Of a stretch of 19,274 nt of DNA, positions 6,031 through 13,324 are shown in pieces. A model generated the notes under the pieces. That model ran no database searches, was not told where the DNA came from, and was given only the letters and a program-made list of their open reading frames with translations. Source of the DNA: an uncultured Eubacteriales bacterium (GTDB lineage: Bacteria; Bacillota; Clostridia; Oscillospirales; CAG-272); NCBI GenBank assembly GCA_934503195.1, contig CAKSVM010000057.1, positions 1-19,274 of the forward strand, given 5' to 3'. The stretch's first letter is position 1; each line of letters begins with the position of its first letter. The position numbers were made by a program, and so were the translations under genes.

Positions 6031-7029
6031 TCATCCGGCCGCCGGCTGCGCGTGCTGAGGGGCCTTTTTCTTTATCCGTATCGTAAGCACCGCCTCGTCG
6101 TCGCCCTCCTCGCGCTCGCTCTCAATATCGATCCCGGCCTGACGGACGATATCGACCGCCTTGTCAACCGAATTGTAGAAGAGTCTGATATCCTTCAGAA
6201 TTATCCTCCGCGGAGCCTTGACCGACCGCTCTTCCTCCTGCTCGGAGATGAACCGGTCGATATAGCTTTCGGTCGTCGCGACGTTGAGCCCGCGCTTGAC
6301 TATGTAGTCGATGATCCGCATCCGCTGTTCGGCCGAGTCGATCTTGAGCAGGGCGCGGGCGTGCCGTTCGGTCAGATTGTTAGCGAGGATTTTCTCGCGC
6401 TCGGGCGCGGTGAGGCGTAAGATCCTGAGCTTGTTCGCGACGAAGGACTGGCTGACCGAAAGCTGCTTCGCGGCTTCCTCCTGAGTCAGATTGTAGATGT
6501 CAATAAGCGCGGCGATTGACGACGCCTGCTCAAAGATATTCAGATTCTCCCGCTGAATGTTCTCGATGATCGCGAGTTCGGCCGATTTTTTGCTGTCGAC
6601 CGCGACAAGCAGACATGGGACATTCGAAAGCTGTAAAAGTTTTGCCGCGCGGAGCCGCCTTTCCCCGGCGACGATCTCGAAAAGCTCGTCGTCAAGCCGT
6701 CTCACCGTGAGCGGCTGAAGGATTCCGCATTTCCGGATGCTGTCGGCCAGACGGATTATCGAATCGTCCTCAAACTTCTTCCGCGGCTGAGCGGGATTCG
6801 GGATGATCTGTTCGGTCGGGATGTTGTGGATGCGGCCGTATTCGTCGCGGCGTTCGGCGTCCTCGCGCTCCTTTGCGGCGCGTTCGAACTCACTGCGGGC
6901 AAGTTCCTTTTCGGCTCTGAGCGAGTTTTCGCGCTCGTCAAGCTCGCGGCTGCGGCGATCAAGCCGCGTGCGCTCGGCTTCAAGCTCACGCTCCTTTTCC
7001 TTTTTCGGGTTTCTGAATAAAGCTGTCAT
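6031..7029 (-). CDS. noc: Noc-type nucleoid occlusion protein (ParB paralogue)
   Basis: The product has 332 residues and shares the ParB fold: CTP-binding motifs AGERRLRAA (121-129) and ENIQRE (156-161), helix-turn-helix region about 182-230, and a C-terminal domain. The four positions known to separate ParB from Noc DNA specificity read Q194, K200, R205 and R222, close to the Noc set Q-K-K-R and unlike the R154/G182 of the ParB here. In Bacillus, Noc binds NBS sites and the membrane and blocks division over the nucleoid. The N-terminus is unusual: MTALFRN, possibly a short membrane-targeting piece, then about 55 highly charged residues (8-62) predicted as a coiled coil before the ParB domain begins near 66. 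AAGGAGA lies 8 bases before the ATG. It is transcribed separately from parA. Confidence 0.9.
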   Translation of the reverse strand: MTALFRNPKKEKERELEAERTRLDRRSRELDERENSLRAEKELARSEFERAAKEREDAERRDEYGRIHNIPTEQIIPNPAQPRKKFEDDSIIRLADSIRKCGILQPLTVRRLDDELFEIVAGERRLRAAKLLQLSNVPCLLVAVDSKKSAELAIIENIQRENLNIFEQASSIAALIDIYNLTQEEAAKQLSVSQSFVANKLRILRLTAPEREKILANNLTERHARALLKIDSAEQRMRIIDYIVKRGLNVATTESYIDRFISEQEEERSVKAPRRIILKDIRLFYNSVDKAVDIVRQAGIDIESEREEGDDEAVLTIRIKKKAPQHAQPAAG

Positions 7030-7094
7030 GTTTTTCTCTCCTTTTATTTTCCGGGGACGTCATAAGCGATCGTCCGTTCGGCTTTTACAGGAAT

Positions 7095-7103
7095 ATAATA
7101 CCA
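7095..7103 (-). promoter_or_regulatory. Putative extended -10 promoter of noc
   Basis: On the minus strand, TGG-TATTAT (7103-7095) is an extended -10 element with five of six bases matching TATAAT. No good -35 hexamer lies at 16-18 bases, as expected for extended -10 promoters. The leader would be near 60 bases. The araC promoter at 18282-18310 has the same TGTGGTAT context. Confidence 0.55.
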
Positions 7104-7147
7104 CACATCTCCCGCAAAGCATGTAGATTTCTGTTTAGAGAAAAATA

Positions 7148-7173
7148 GACCCGGTTGTCAGAAAAAACGGGTC
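7148..7173 (-). terminator. Weak second hairpin after rsmG
   Basis: GACCCG (7148-7153) pairs with CGGGTC (7168-7173) across a 14-base loop. On the minus strand the hairpin is followed by TATTTTT, resembling a weak intrinsic terminator that could back up the one at 7203-7228. The short stem and long loop make it uncertain. Confidence 0.4.
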
Positions 7174-7202
7174 AGAGCCGAAAAGACTCGTCCGGGTATA
7201 TC

Positions 7203-7228
7203 AAAAAAGCCGCTTAAAGCGGCTTTTT
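7203..7228 (-). terminator. Intrinsic terminator overlapping the rsmG stop
   Basis: An 11-bp stem (7204-7214 with 7218-7228) with a 3-base loop is followed on the minus strand by a run of T. The rsmG stop codon (7216-7214) lies in the loop and the adjoining stem base. The last rsmG codons form the ascending arm. It separates rsmG from noc. Confidence 0.9.
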
Positions 7229-7933
7229 GAGGATCTGGGGCCAATTTCGCGGAAAGATTTCGGGCGTGTGGGAAATTTTCCCGCACTCAATTATCGATCT
7301 GGGATTCGCTTCCCCGCCCGGGAGAGAAATATCAAGGCTCTCGTCGGACACTATCCGTCCTCCGAGCTTCTTGATCGCGCCTTTAGCCTCGGCGACCTCA
7401 TCGCCCGAGTTTCCCTTCATCGCGATGAATTTTCCGCCGACCTTGACGAAAGGCAGACAGAGTTCAGAGAGCGCGGCGAGTCTCGCGACGGCTCTGGCGC
7501 AGGAAATGTCGAAGGACTCGCGGAGCGTTTTGTCGCGCGCGGCCTCCTCGGCTCTGGCGGCGATCGCGGAAATATTCGAAAGCCCGAGTATTTCCGCCGT
7601 CTCCTTTATATACTCAATCCGCTTTGCCGTCGAGTCAAGCGCGGTGATTCTTATATCCGGCCGTGCGATCGCCAGCGGAAGCGACGGGAAGCCCGCGCCG
7701 CACCCGACGTCGATGAGCGTTGAATTCTCCGGAATCAGCCGCGCTATCGTCAGCGAGTCGGCGTAGTGCTTTAAGATGATTCCGTCCTCGTCGCGGATCG
7801 CGGTGAGATTCATGTGCCCATTCACTTCGAGCATACGGACGGTCAGCACTTCGAATTTCCCGGCAAGCTCGTCGTACGCGAAGGCTTCAAGATTATTCGC
7901 CTTCAGTATTTCCTTGTATCGTTCTCTGAACAT
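7214..7933 (-). CDS. rsmG: 16S rRNA (guanine-N7)-methyltransferase RsmG
   Basis: RsmG (GidB) methylates N7 of G527 (E. coli numbering) in 16S rRNA using S-adenosylmethionine; its loss causes low-level streptomycin resistance in other bacteria. The 239-residue length is typical. The N-terminal helical part contains HMNLTAIRDEDGI (40-52) and KHYADSL (55-61). The SAM-binding loop is VGCGAGFPSLPLAI at 76-89, followed by the acidic ribose-binding D100 in ITALDS. AAGGAGG is placed 5 bases before the ATG. It follows mnmG by 37 bases, the usual Firmicutes pairing, and is closed by a terminator at its own stop codon, so mnmG-rsmG ends here and noc is separate. Confidence 0.97.
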   Translation of the reverse strand: MFRERYKEILKANNLEAFAYDELAGKFEVLTVRMLEVNGHMNLTAIRDEDGIILKHYADSLTIARLIPENSTLIDVGCGAGFPSLPLAIARPDIRITALDSTAKRIEYIKETAEILGLSNISAIAARAEEAARDKTLRESFDISCARAVARLAALSELCLPFVKVGGKFIAMKGNSGDEVAEAKGAIKKLGGRIVSDESLDISLPGGEANPRSIIECGKISHTPEIFPRNWPQILKKPL

Positions 7934-7970
7934 ATGCCCTCCTTGAAGTGTTTTCCACAGTTCTGTGTAT

Positions 7971-9863
7971 TCATCCGAAAAGAATCAGAAGTACCGAGAT
8001 ATCAGCCGGTGAGACGCCGCTGATCCTCGACGCCTGTCCGATACTCTCGGGTTGAAGCTTGTTAAGCTTCTGCGCCGCCTCGATGCGGATTCCGTGAACC
8101 TTTGAGTAGTCATAAGGAACCGGAAGCCGCTTGGATTCGAGCTTTTCGGTTCGCGCGACCTCGGCTAGCTGCCGCTTTATATACCCCGCGTACTTTATCT
8201 TGACCTCGGCCTGCTCCTTCACTCGGTGCGGAAGCTCCGGTCGATCCGGATCAACCGGGGCGAGCTTTTCATAGCTCAGCTCGGGACGGCGTAAAAGCTC
8301 TGCGAGTCTGACTCCTGTAGTCAACGGAGTCGAGCCGTTTTCCACAAGAATGTTGTTAAGTTCCTCTGACGGCGAGACTGTAAACGACTCTATTCGCGCG
8401 ATTTCGGCGGCGACCTCTGCCTGCTCCTTTTCAAATCTCGCCCATCTGTCGTCGTTTATCAGTCCGACTCTGCGGCCGATCGGAGTGAGTCGTTCCGCCG
8501 CGTTGTCCTGCCTTAAAAGCAAACGGTATTCGGAGCGCGAGGTCATTATCCGGTAGGGTTCCTTGGTTCCCTTTGTCACGAGATCATCGATCAGAGTTCC
8601 GATATACGACGACTGTCTTGTGAGAATCATCGCTTCCTCGCCCTTGACTTCAAGCGCGGCGTTGATTCCGGCGACAAGTCCCTGCGCGGCGGCCTCCTCA
8701 TAGCCGGAGGTGCCGTTGAACTGCCCCGCGCCGAAAAGTCCCTTTATCGCCTTGAATTCAAGCGTCGGACGGAGCTGGGTCGGATCGACGCAGTCATATT
8801 CGATCGCGTAGGCCGTGCGCATGACCTGAGCGTGTTCAAACCCGGGGAGACTGTGGAGCATCTGCATCTGAACTTCCTCGGGAAGACTCGACGAGAAGCC
8901 CTGAATGTACATCTCCTCGGTGTCGGTCCCCATCGGCTCGATGAAGAGCTGATGACGCTCCTTGTCGGCGAATCTGACGACCTTGTCCTCGATCGACGGG
9001 CAGTATCTCGGGCCGATTCCCTCGATCATGCCCGAATAGAGCGGCGAGCGCGACATATTCGCGCGGATTATCTCGTGCGTCTCCTTTGTCGTGTAGACGA
9101 TGTGGCAGGGGATCTGCGTTCTCGCGTTCAGTTCCTCACGGTCAGTGTCGACCGAGAAGGGATCGATATAATCGTCGCCCGGCTGAATTTCGAGATTTGT
9201 AAAGTCGATCGAAGCCTTGAGGACTCTTGAGGGCGTTCCGGTCTTGAATCGCATCAGCGACAAGCCCTCGCGTACCAGCGCGGACGAGAGTTCGGTCGCC
9301 GGGAGCATTCCGTCGGGACCCGATGAATACGCGACCTCGCCGACGATGACGCGGCCGTTGAGATAGGTTCCCGAGCAGATGACGGCGGCCTTGCATTTCC
9401 AGACCGCGCCGAGCTTTGTCACGACCGAGTCGATTTTCTTTGCGCCGTTTTCCACAGAAGTGTGGATATCGGTCACCTCAGCCTGAATCAGCTTCAGACC
9501 CGGAGTCGTCTCGACCGTGTGTTTCATTAAAATCCGGTATTTCTGACGGTCGGCCTGAATCCGCTTTGAGTGGACGGCTGCGCCCTTGCCGAGATTGAGT
9601 ACGCGGCTCTGGAGGGTCACTTTATCGGCCGCGCGGCCCATTTCGCCGCCGAGCGCGTCGATCTCATAGACGAGATGCCCTTTTCCGGTTCCGCCGATCG
9701 ACGGGTTGCAGGGCATATTTCCAACCGCGTCGAGATTTATTGTGAAAAGCGCGGTCGATAGCCCGAGTCTCGCCGCGGCCAGCGCGGCCTCGATTCCGGC
9801 GTGTCCCGCGCCGATGACGGCGACGTCGACTTCTCCCGCGTCGTATTCCTTGATTTTTTCCAT
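7971..9863 (-). CDS. mnmG: tRNA uridine-34 cmnm5 synthesis enzyme MnmG
   Basis: MnmG (GidA) is the FAD enzyme that, with MnmE, makes cmnm5U34 in tRNA anticodons, using NADH, methylene-THF and glycine or ammonium. I start it at the ATG at 9863 (630 residues), which has AGAAGGA just upstream. A TTG at 9923 in the same frame adds 20 residues that do not resemble MnmG and has no ribosome binding site. The FAD loop is GAGHAG (18-23). The two functional cysteines are C52 (PCNPSIGG) and C288 (RYCPSIEDK). The C-terminal helical MnmE-binding domain is complete. The block near residues 57-105 departs from the common form: TGKGHLVYE and LGKGAAVHSKR replace PAKGHLVRE and TGKGPAVRALR. mnmE is not in the window; the upstream gene is a WG-repeat protein. 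Confidence 0.97.
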   Translation of the reverse strand: MEKIKEYDAGEVDVAVIGAGHAGIEAALAAARLGLSTALFTINLDAVGNMPCNPSIGGTGKGHLVYEIDALGGEMGRAADKVTLQSRVLNLGKGAAVHSKRIQADRQKYRILMKHTVETTPGLKLIQAEVTDIHTSVENGAKKIDSVVTKLGAVWKCKAAVICSGTYLNGRVIVGEVAYSSGPDGMLPATELSSALVREGLSLMRFKTGTPSRVLKASIDFTNLEIQPGDDYIDPFSVDTDREELNARTQIPCHIVYTTKETHEIIRANMSRSPLYSGMIEGIGPRYCPSIEDKVVRFADKERHQLFIEPMGTDTEEMYIQGFSSSLPEEVQMQMLHSLPGFEHAQVMRTAYAIEYDCVDPTQLRPTLEFKAIKGLFGAGQFNGTSGYEEAAAQGLVAGINAALEVKGEEAMILTRQSSYIGTLIDDLVTKGTKEPYRIMTSRSEYRLLLRQDNAAERLTPIGRRVGLINDDRWARFEKEQAEVAAEIARIESFTVSPSEELNNILVENGSTPLTTGVRLAELLRRPELSYEKLAPVDPDRPELPHRVKEQAEVKIKYAGYIKRQLAEVARTEKLESKRLPVPYDYSKVHGIRIEAAQKLNKLQPESIGQASRISGVSPADISVLLILFG

Positions 9864-9878
9864 ATATCCTTCTGTCCG

Positions 9879-9897
9879 TGATCCGCCGAACGGATCA
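9879..9897 (-). promoter_or_regulatory. Hairpin immediately upstream of the mnmG ribosome binding site
   Basis: A perfect 7-bp inverted repeat (9879-9885 with 9891-9897) has the loop TTCGG on the minus strand. It lies about 7 bases upstream of the AGAAGGA ribosome binding site. A TTGACT hexamer at 9923-9918 with a poor GATGAT -10 might be a weak promoter; if so, the start site would fall near or within this hairpin. It could be a leader stem-loop or a chance symmetry. Confidence 0.35.
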
Positions 9898-9927
9898 TCA
9901 GAACCTGTCGGCGGAAAAGTCAAGGCA

Positions 9928-9954
9928 AAGCGGCGCGAAAATTCCGCGCCGTTT
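9928..9954. terminator. GC-rich hairpin between the WG-repeat gene and mnmG
   Basis: CGGCGCG (9931-9937) and CGCGCCG (9945-9951) form a perfect 7-bp stem. It extends by one wobble and two A-T pairs to 9928/9954, with a 7-base loop. On the minus strand it follows the WG-repeat gene stop by 15 bases but lacks a clean U tract; CTTTGCC follows it. A better T-rich run follows on the plus strand, where no gene needs it. It is possibly a partial terminator or an mRNA 3' stabiliser. Confidence 0.45.
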
Positions 9955-9969
9955 CGCCGTTTTTGCGGC

Positions 9970-11535
9970 TTATTTTACTTTACTGAGAATATTCCATCCG
10001 TTGTCCTTGTCCCACGCGGCGATTGTTCCTCCCGAGCAGGACTGGATGTAGTCGAAGACCATCGGGACGACGAAATTCCCCCCGGTGTCAATGACTCCGC
10101 GCTTTTCCCCGCTTCCGACGACCGCGAGCCCTTCGCTGAAGGCCTCGGCGGAGTCATAAACCGGCTGCGCGATCCACTTCCCGGTGTAGTCCATGAATCC
10201 GTAAAGCCCGTCCTTTTCGAGGAGAAAAACTCCGTCCGAGTAGGCTTTGACAGTGTAGCCGCCGGGGATGTCATAGAGTGTTCCGTCAATTCTCATAACA
10301 AGATCCTCGTCGGTGCAGCAGAGGACGTAGTGGCCGTGATAATCGTACGCGATCGAGTCGTAGGTGTGGTAGTAGTCATACTCCTGACGACGGATTCTGA
10401 CGAGTCCGTGGTCGAAGTAGAAGAAGCCGAGCGACTCGGTTCCGCGCGTGTCGGGAAGACGATAAACCGACGCGACGCGGCGTCCCGAGAGGTTGTAATA
10501 CGGTCCGTGATTCCAAGCCGAGGCCGATCCGGTGATCTTGTTCGTGAATCTCGTGTCGACATACGAGAGGACGTCGACGCCGAGAACCTCGTCAGTCTTG
10601 GTTGTCGCCGCGAGTCCCTCGCTGAAGTTGTAGGCTCCGGTATATCTGTAGCCCGAAAGCACGCCGCCGGCCGCCGTTCCGAAGCCGTAGGAGTCGTCGC
10701 GGTAGTATTTCAGATAGTTCGAGTCGCTTAACCCGTAATAGGACGGATAGTTAGCGTAGAGTCCGCGGTTTTCGGCCGCGTCGTTGTAGTTGCTCGCGAC
10801 AAGCGAGCCGTTCTCGTCGAACATGAAATACTTCTCGGTCGCCTTGGCGTAGCGGCTCGCGGGCGGGATTGTCGCCTTGAACTGCGCGACGCCGTCCGAG
10901 TTCCGGGTGTAGGCGGGGGTGTAATACTCTATGTCAAAGCTGCCGTCAAGGATATTTCCCTCGTTATTGAGAAGCGCGACGGTCGAGCCGTTGTCGACGA
11001 GAATGTAATCCATGTAGACCTCAACGAGCGGACGGCTTGTGTAAACAGTCGAGTTTTCGGTCGTGTAGCCGCCGTATTTCTCGTTCGGGACTCTTGTATA
11101 CGACACCGACTCCTTCGAGCGGAGCGAAAAAACGCTTCCGACCGAGACCGACGGATCGAGGAGGGTAAGCTTCATTCCGTACGAGAATACCTCGTCGGTC
11201 ACCGTCCAGCCGCTTGAAACCGCGCTCCGGGTCGGGGTGAGACTGTTCAGAAAATCCGTTACCGCGTCGGTGGCGGGGGTATCCGGCTTGTCCTCTGCTG
11301 TGGTTTCGCTGTCCGTTCCGGTGTCGCCCGCGCTGTCAGAATCCGCGGTGGTGCCGCTTGACGTGTCCGGGGCTGTTCCGGACGGGGCGGTGGTAACCGT
11401 ATCGTTCGCCGTCGTCTGCCGTTCTATGAAAGTAAAGTCATATACTCCGCGCTGATAGGCGATCGCCGCCGTGATCAGAAAGGCCAGCACTCCGACCGGA
11501 ATCACCCTGACCGCTATCTTTTTGAAAATCTTCAT
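9970..11535 (-). CDS. Membrane-anchored WG-repeat protein
   Basis: The product has 521 residues. Residues 8-27 are a single transmembrane signal anchor after the basic MKIFKKIAVR. Residues 41-93 are a Thr/Ser/Asp-rich linker with many TT and DT pairs. The remainder is a beta-rich, Tyr- and Gly-rich domain. It ends in clear WG-type repeats: YGFMDYTGKWIAQPVYD, then FSEGLAVVGSGEKRGVIDTG, then NFVVPMVFDY. More degenerate units (EGLAA and NRGLYANYPSYYGL) lie earlier. WG repeats probably form a beta-propeller-like or strip scaffold, and no enzymatic residues are evident. AAGGAAG lies upstream of the ATG. It follows rlmH by 18 bases, so it is probably the last gene of that operon. Domain call firm, role unknown. 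Confidence 0.85.
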   Translation of the reverse strand: MKIFKKIAVRVIPVGVLAFLITAAIAYQRGVYDFTFIERQTTANDTVTTAPSGTAPDTSSGTTADSDSAGDTGTDSETTAEDKPDTPATDAVTDFLNSLTPTRSAVSSGWTVTDEVFSYGMKLTLLDPSVSVGSVFSLRSKESVSYTRVPNEKYGGYTTENSTVYTSRPLVEVYMDYILVDNGSTVALLNNEGNILDGSFDIEYYTPAYTRNSDGVAQFKATIPPASRYAKATEKYFMFDENGSLVASNYNDAAENRGLYANYPSYYGLSDSNYLKYYRDDSYGFGTAAGGVLSGYRYTGAYNFSEGLAATTKTDEVLGVDVLSYVDTRFTNKITGSASAWNHGPYYNLSGRRVASVYRLPDTRGTESLGFFYFDHGLVRIRRQEYDYYHTYDSIAYDYHGHYVLCCTDEDLVMRIDGTLYDIPGGYTVKAYSDGVFLLEKDGLYGFMDYTGKWIAQPVYDSAEAFSEGLAVVGSGEKRGVIDTGGNFVVPMVFDYIQSCSGGTIAAWDKDNGWNILSKVK

Positions 11536-11553
11536 GGATTCTTCCTTAAAACA

Positions 11554-12036
11554 TTACTTGTGGTATTTTCCGCCGGACGCGATATTGAACGCCCGGTAGA
11601 GCTGCTCTAGAAGTATCACCCGCATGAGCTGATGCGGGAAGGTCATCTCCGAGATCGAGAGCCTGAGCTTCGCGGCCTTCTTTACGTCGTCCGAGAGGCC
11701 GTCCGAGCCGCCGATGACAAGGCAGACCTCGGAATAGCCCTCGACGCTGAGCGACGCGAGCCTTTTCGAGAATTCTTCGCTCGGCATCTGCTTCCCCTCA
11801 ACGCAGAGCGCGATCAGGTAGGCTCTCTGCGGCACGGCGGCGAGGATTCGCTCCCCCTCGCGCTTCAGAGCGGCCGAAATCTCGGCGTCAGAGGCTTTTT
11901 CGGGGAGCTTTTCGTCCTTTATACAGATATCGGTGAGCGAACAGTAGGCCGAGAGACGCTTTTCGTACTCGGCGATCGCTTCGGTAAGGTATTTCTCCTT
12001 GACCGTGCCGACAAATATTATCGTGACCTTCAGCAT
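11554..12036 (-). CDS. rlmH: 23S rRNA (pseudouridine-1915-N3)-methyltransferase RlmH
   Basis: RlmH is a SPOUT methyltransferase that methylates pseudouridine 1915 in helix 69 of 23S rRNA, using S-adenosylmethionine on assembled 70S ribosomes. At 160 residues it is full length. The SAM-knot motifs are visible: IGGSDGL at 108-114 and SISEMTFPHQLMRVILLEQLYRA at 127-149. The C-terminus ends in KYHK, as the family does. The start overlaps the end of the yycJ frame by 7 bases, with GAAAGGAAGG upstream, so translation is probably coupled. The yycJ-rlmH neighbourhood is also found near the Bacillus origin. Confidence 0.97.
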   Translation of the reverse strand: MLKVTIIFVGTVKEKYLTEAIAEYEKRLSAYCSLTDICIKDEKLPEKASDAEISAALKREGERILAAVPQRAYLIALCVEGKQMPSEEFSKRLASLSVEGYSEVCLVIGGSDGLSDDVKKAAKLRLSISEMTFPHQLMRVILLEQLYRAFNIASGGKYHK

Positions 12037-12860
12037 GACGCGGCCTTCCTTTCGATGAGTCCGGACGGCTTTTCGTCAAGTCTCTCGCCGCAGACATAGG
12101 TCGGCGAGTCCTTTTCGGCCACGACGACCTCGCAGCCGGTTTCCCGAAGCCTCTGGAGAGAGGTTTCAAGCGCGAGCTCGGGGATATTGTTCTCGGGCGA
12201 AAGATGCGCGAGAACGATTCGTTTCGTCCCGGTCAGGGCGAGCGAATAAGCGAAATCCGCCGCGTTCTCGTTTGAGAGATGCCCTCTGTCCGAGAGTATG
12301 CGGCGTTTGAGATCATAGGGGTAGGAGCCGAAGAGAAGCATATTCTCGTCGTGGTTCGACTCTAGAATCACGCTGTCGGCTCCGGTGAGGTTATCGTGAA
12401 CCTCGTCGCTTATGTGGCCGATGTCGGTCGCCAGAGCCAGCGTTTCCTCTCCCGTACGGATCAGGTATCCGACGCTGCAAACGCTGTCGTGCGGCGTGAC
12501 AAAGGAGCTTACCGAGATCTCGCCGACCTTCACCGAGAATATCGGCGGGTGGACGGTGATGAAGTCGGCGGCCGGGAAATACTTCGCCGAGCGGAGCATT
12601 TCGTGCGCCGAGGCTTCGGTCATATGTATCGGGATTCCGTACTTCTTCGAGATTGTCGGGAGACCCTGAATATGATCCGAATGCTCATGGGTTATGAGTA
12701 TCGCTCCGAGGGTTCTTATCTCCGCTCCGAGGGCTTTCAGCGCGGTTTCGATTTTCTTGCAGCTTATCCCGGCGTCGATCAGGAGCGAATCAGTGCCGAA
12801 GCTCACGAAGACCGAATTCCCTTTTGAGCTTGAGGCGAGTGTGTACGCGGTCAGTTTCAT
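12030..12860 (-). CDS. yycJ: YycJ/WalJ-type metallo-beta-lactamase fold hydrolase
   Basis: The 276-residue product has the metallo-beta-lactamase fold. Metal-site residues are HEHSDH (58-63), H124, D146 and H219. Family motifs include ASSSKGN at 9-15, ESNHDENML at 167-175 and GHLSNENAADF at 193-203, which match YycJ/WalJ rather than RNase Z or glyoxalase II. In Bacillus relatives, YycJ belongs to the walRK region and is thought to be a nuclease linked to DNA repair and to cell division and wall control; the substrate is not settled. The start codon overlaps the stop of the upstream membrane protein in an ATGA, and rlmH overlaps its end. walR and walK are absent from the window. Confidence 0.92.
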   Translation of the reverse strand: MKLTAYTLASSSKGNSVFVSFGTDSLLIDAGISCKKIETALKALGAEIRTLGAILITHEHSDHIQGLPTISKKYGIPIHMTEASAHEMLRSAKYFPAADFITVHPPIFSVKVGEISVSSFVTPHDSVCSVGYLIRTGEETLALATDIGHISDEVHDNLTGADSVILESNHDENMLLFGSYPYDLKRRILSDRGHLSNENAADFAYSLALTGTKRIVLAHLSPENNIPELALETSLQRLRETGCEVVVAEKDSPTYVCGERLDEKPSGLIERKAASC

Positions 12861-13324
12861 TTGCTTGGCACCAGAAATCTGAAGAAGCTTCCGAGCGCGT
12901 CGCCGTAGAAAAGGCTGATGATATCGAGAAGGAGCGCGAGCATAAGCGGGATGAGGATCATCATCAGCTTTTTCGCGATTTTCCGGTGGGAATTCAGCTT
13001 TTCGCAGAGCCTTTCGGCTTCGTCGGCCGGGACGTCCTCACGGAGCATATCGGGCGAGAAGTCCTTTTTCGTGAAGCCGTGGTTGAGTAAGATCACGGCG
13101 ACCGCGAGAATCGTCACCGCGGTGAACATAACCGCCGTGGCGACGCTGAACGCCGCGCGGTTCGCCGATTCTACGCTCAGAAAGACCTCATAGACGGCGA
13201 AGACCGCGACGGTCGACAGAAAGAGCGTCAGGACGCGCTTTTTGTTGATTCCTTTGAGCTTCTTCCTCACTTCCCTGACCGCCTCGGGCGAGTAGGTCAG
13301 GGATTTCTTTTTCTTTTTAGGCAT
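12857..13324 (-). CDS. Small membrane protein with about three TM segments
   Basis: I do not recognise the family. The product has 155 residues: a strongly basic N-terminus (MPKKKKKSLTYS), then hydrophobic segments at about 30-50, 60-81 and 117-148. The last is long enough to be one or two passes. A charged loop at about 82-116 joins them. Its ATG immediately follows the galK-like stop codon (TAAATG), and its own stop overlaps the yycJ start in an ATGA, so it is embedded in a coupled operon. This packing is the best evidence that it is a real gene. Confidence 0.75.
   Translation of the reverse strand: MPKKKKKSLTYSPEAVREVRKKLKGINKKRVLTLFLSTVAVFAVYEVFLSVESANRAAFSVATAVMFTAVTILAVAVILLNHGFTKKDFSPDMLREDVPADEAERLCEKLNSHRKIAKKLMMILIPLMLALLLDIISLFYGDALGSFFRFLVPSK

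Noticed and set aside
7947..7970. CACAGTTCTGTG palindrome (7956-7967) between mnmG and rsmG as an operator
   Set aside because: The arms are only 5 bp in a short operon gap, with no promoter next to it; probably chance.
7951..9469. Four near-DnaA boxes: TTTTCCACA at 7951, 8338 and 9448, and TGTGGATAT at 9461
   Set aside because: The two TTTTCCACA inside mnmG are the reverse of in-frame GTG-GAA-AAC codons (V-E-N), there is no AT-rich unwinding region or dnaA, and boxes one mismatch from consensus are expected by chance. I do not call an origin here.
9864..9923. N-terminal extension of mnmG from a TTG codon at 9923
   Set aside because: The added 20 residues are unlike MnmG, the TTG lacks a ribosome binding site, and ATG 9863 has AGAAGGA directly upstream and begins at the usual place before the FAD loop.
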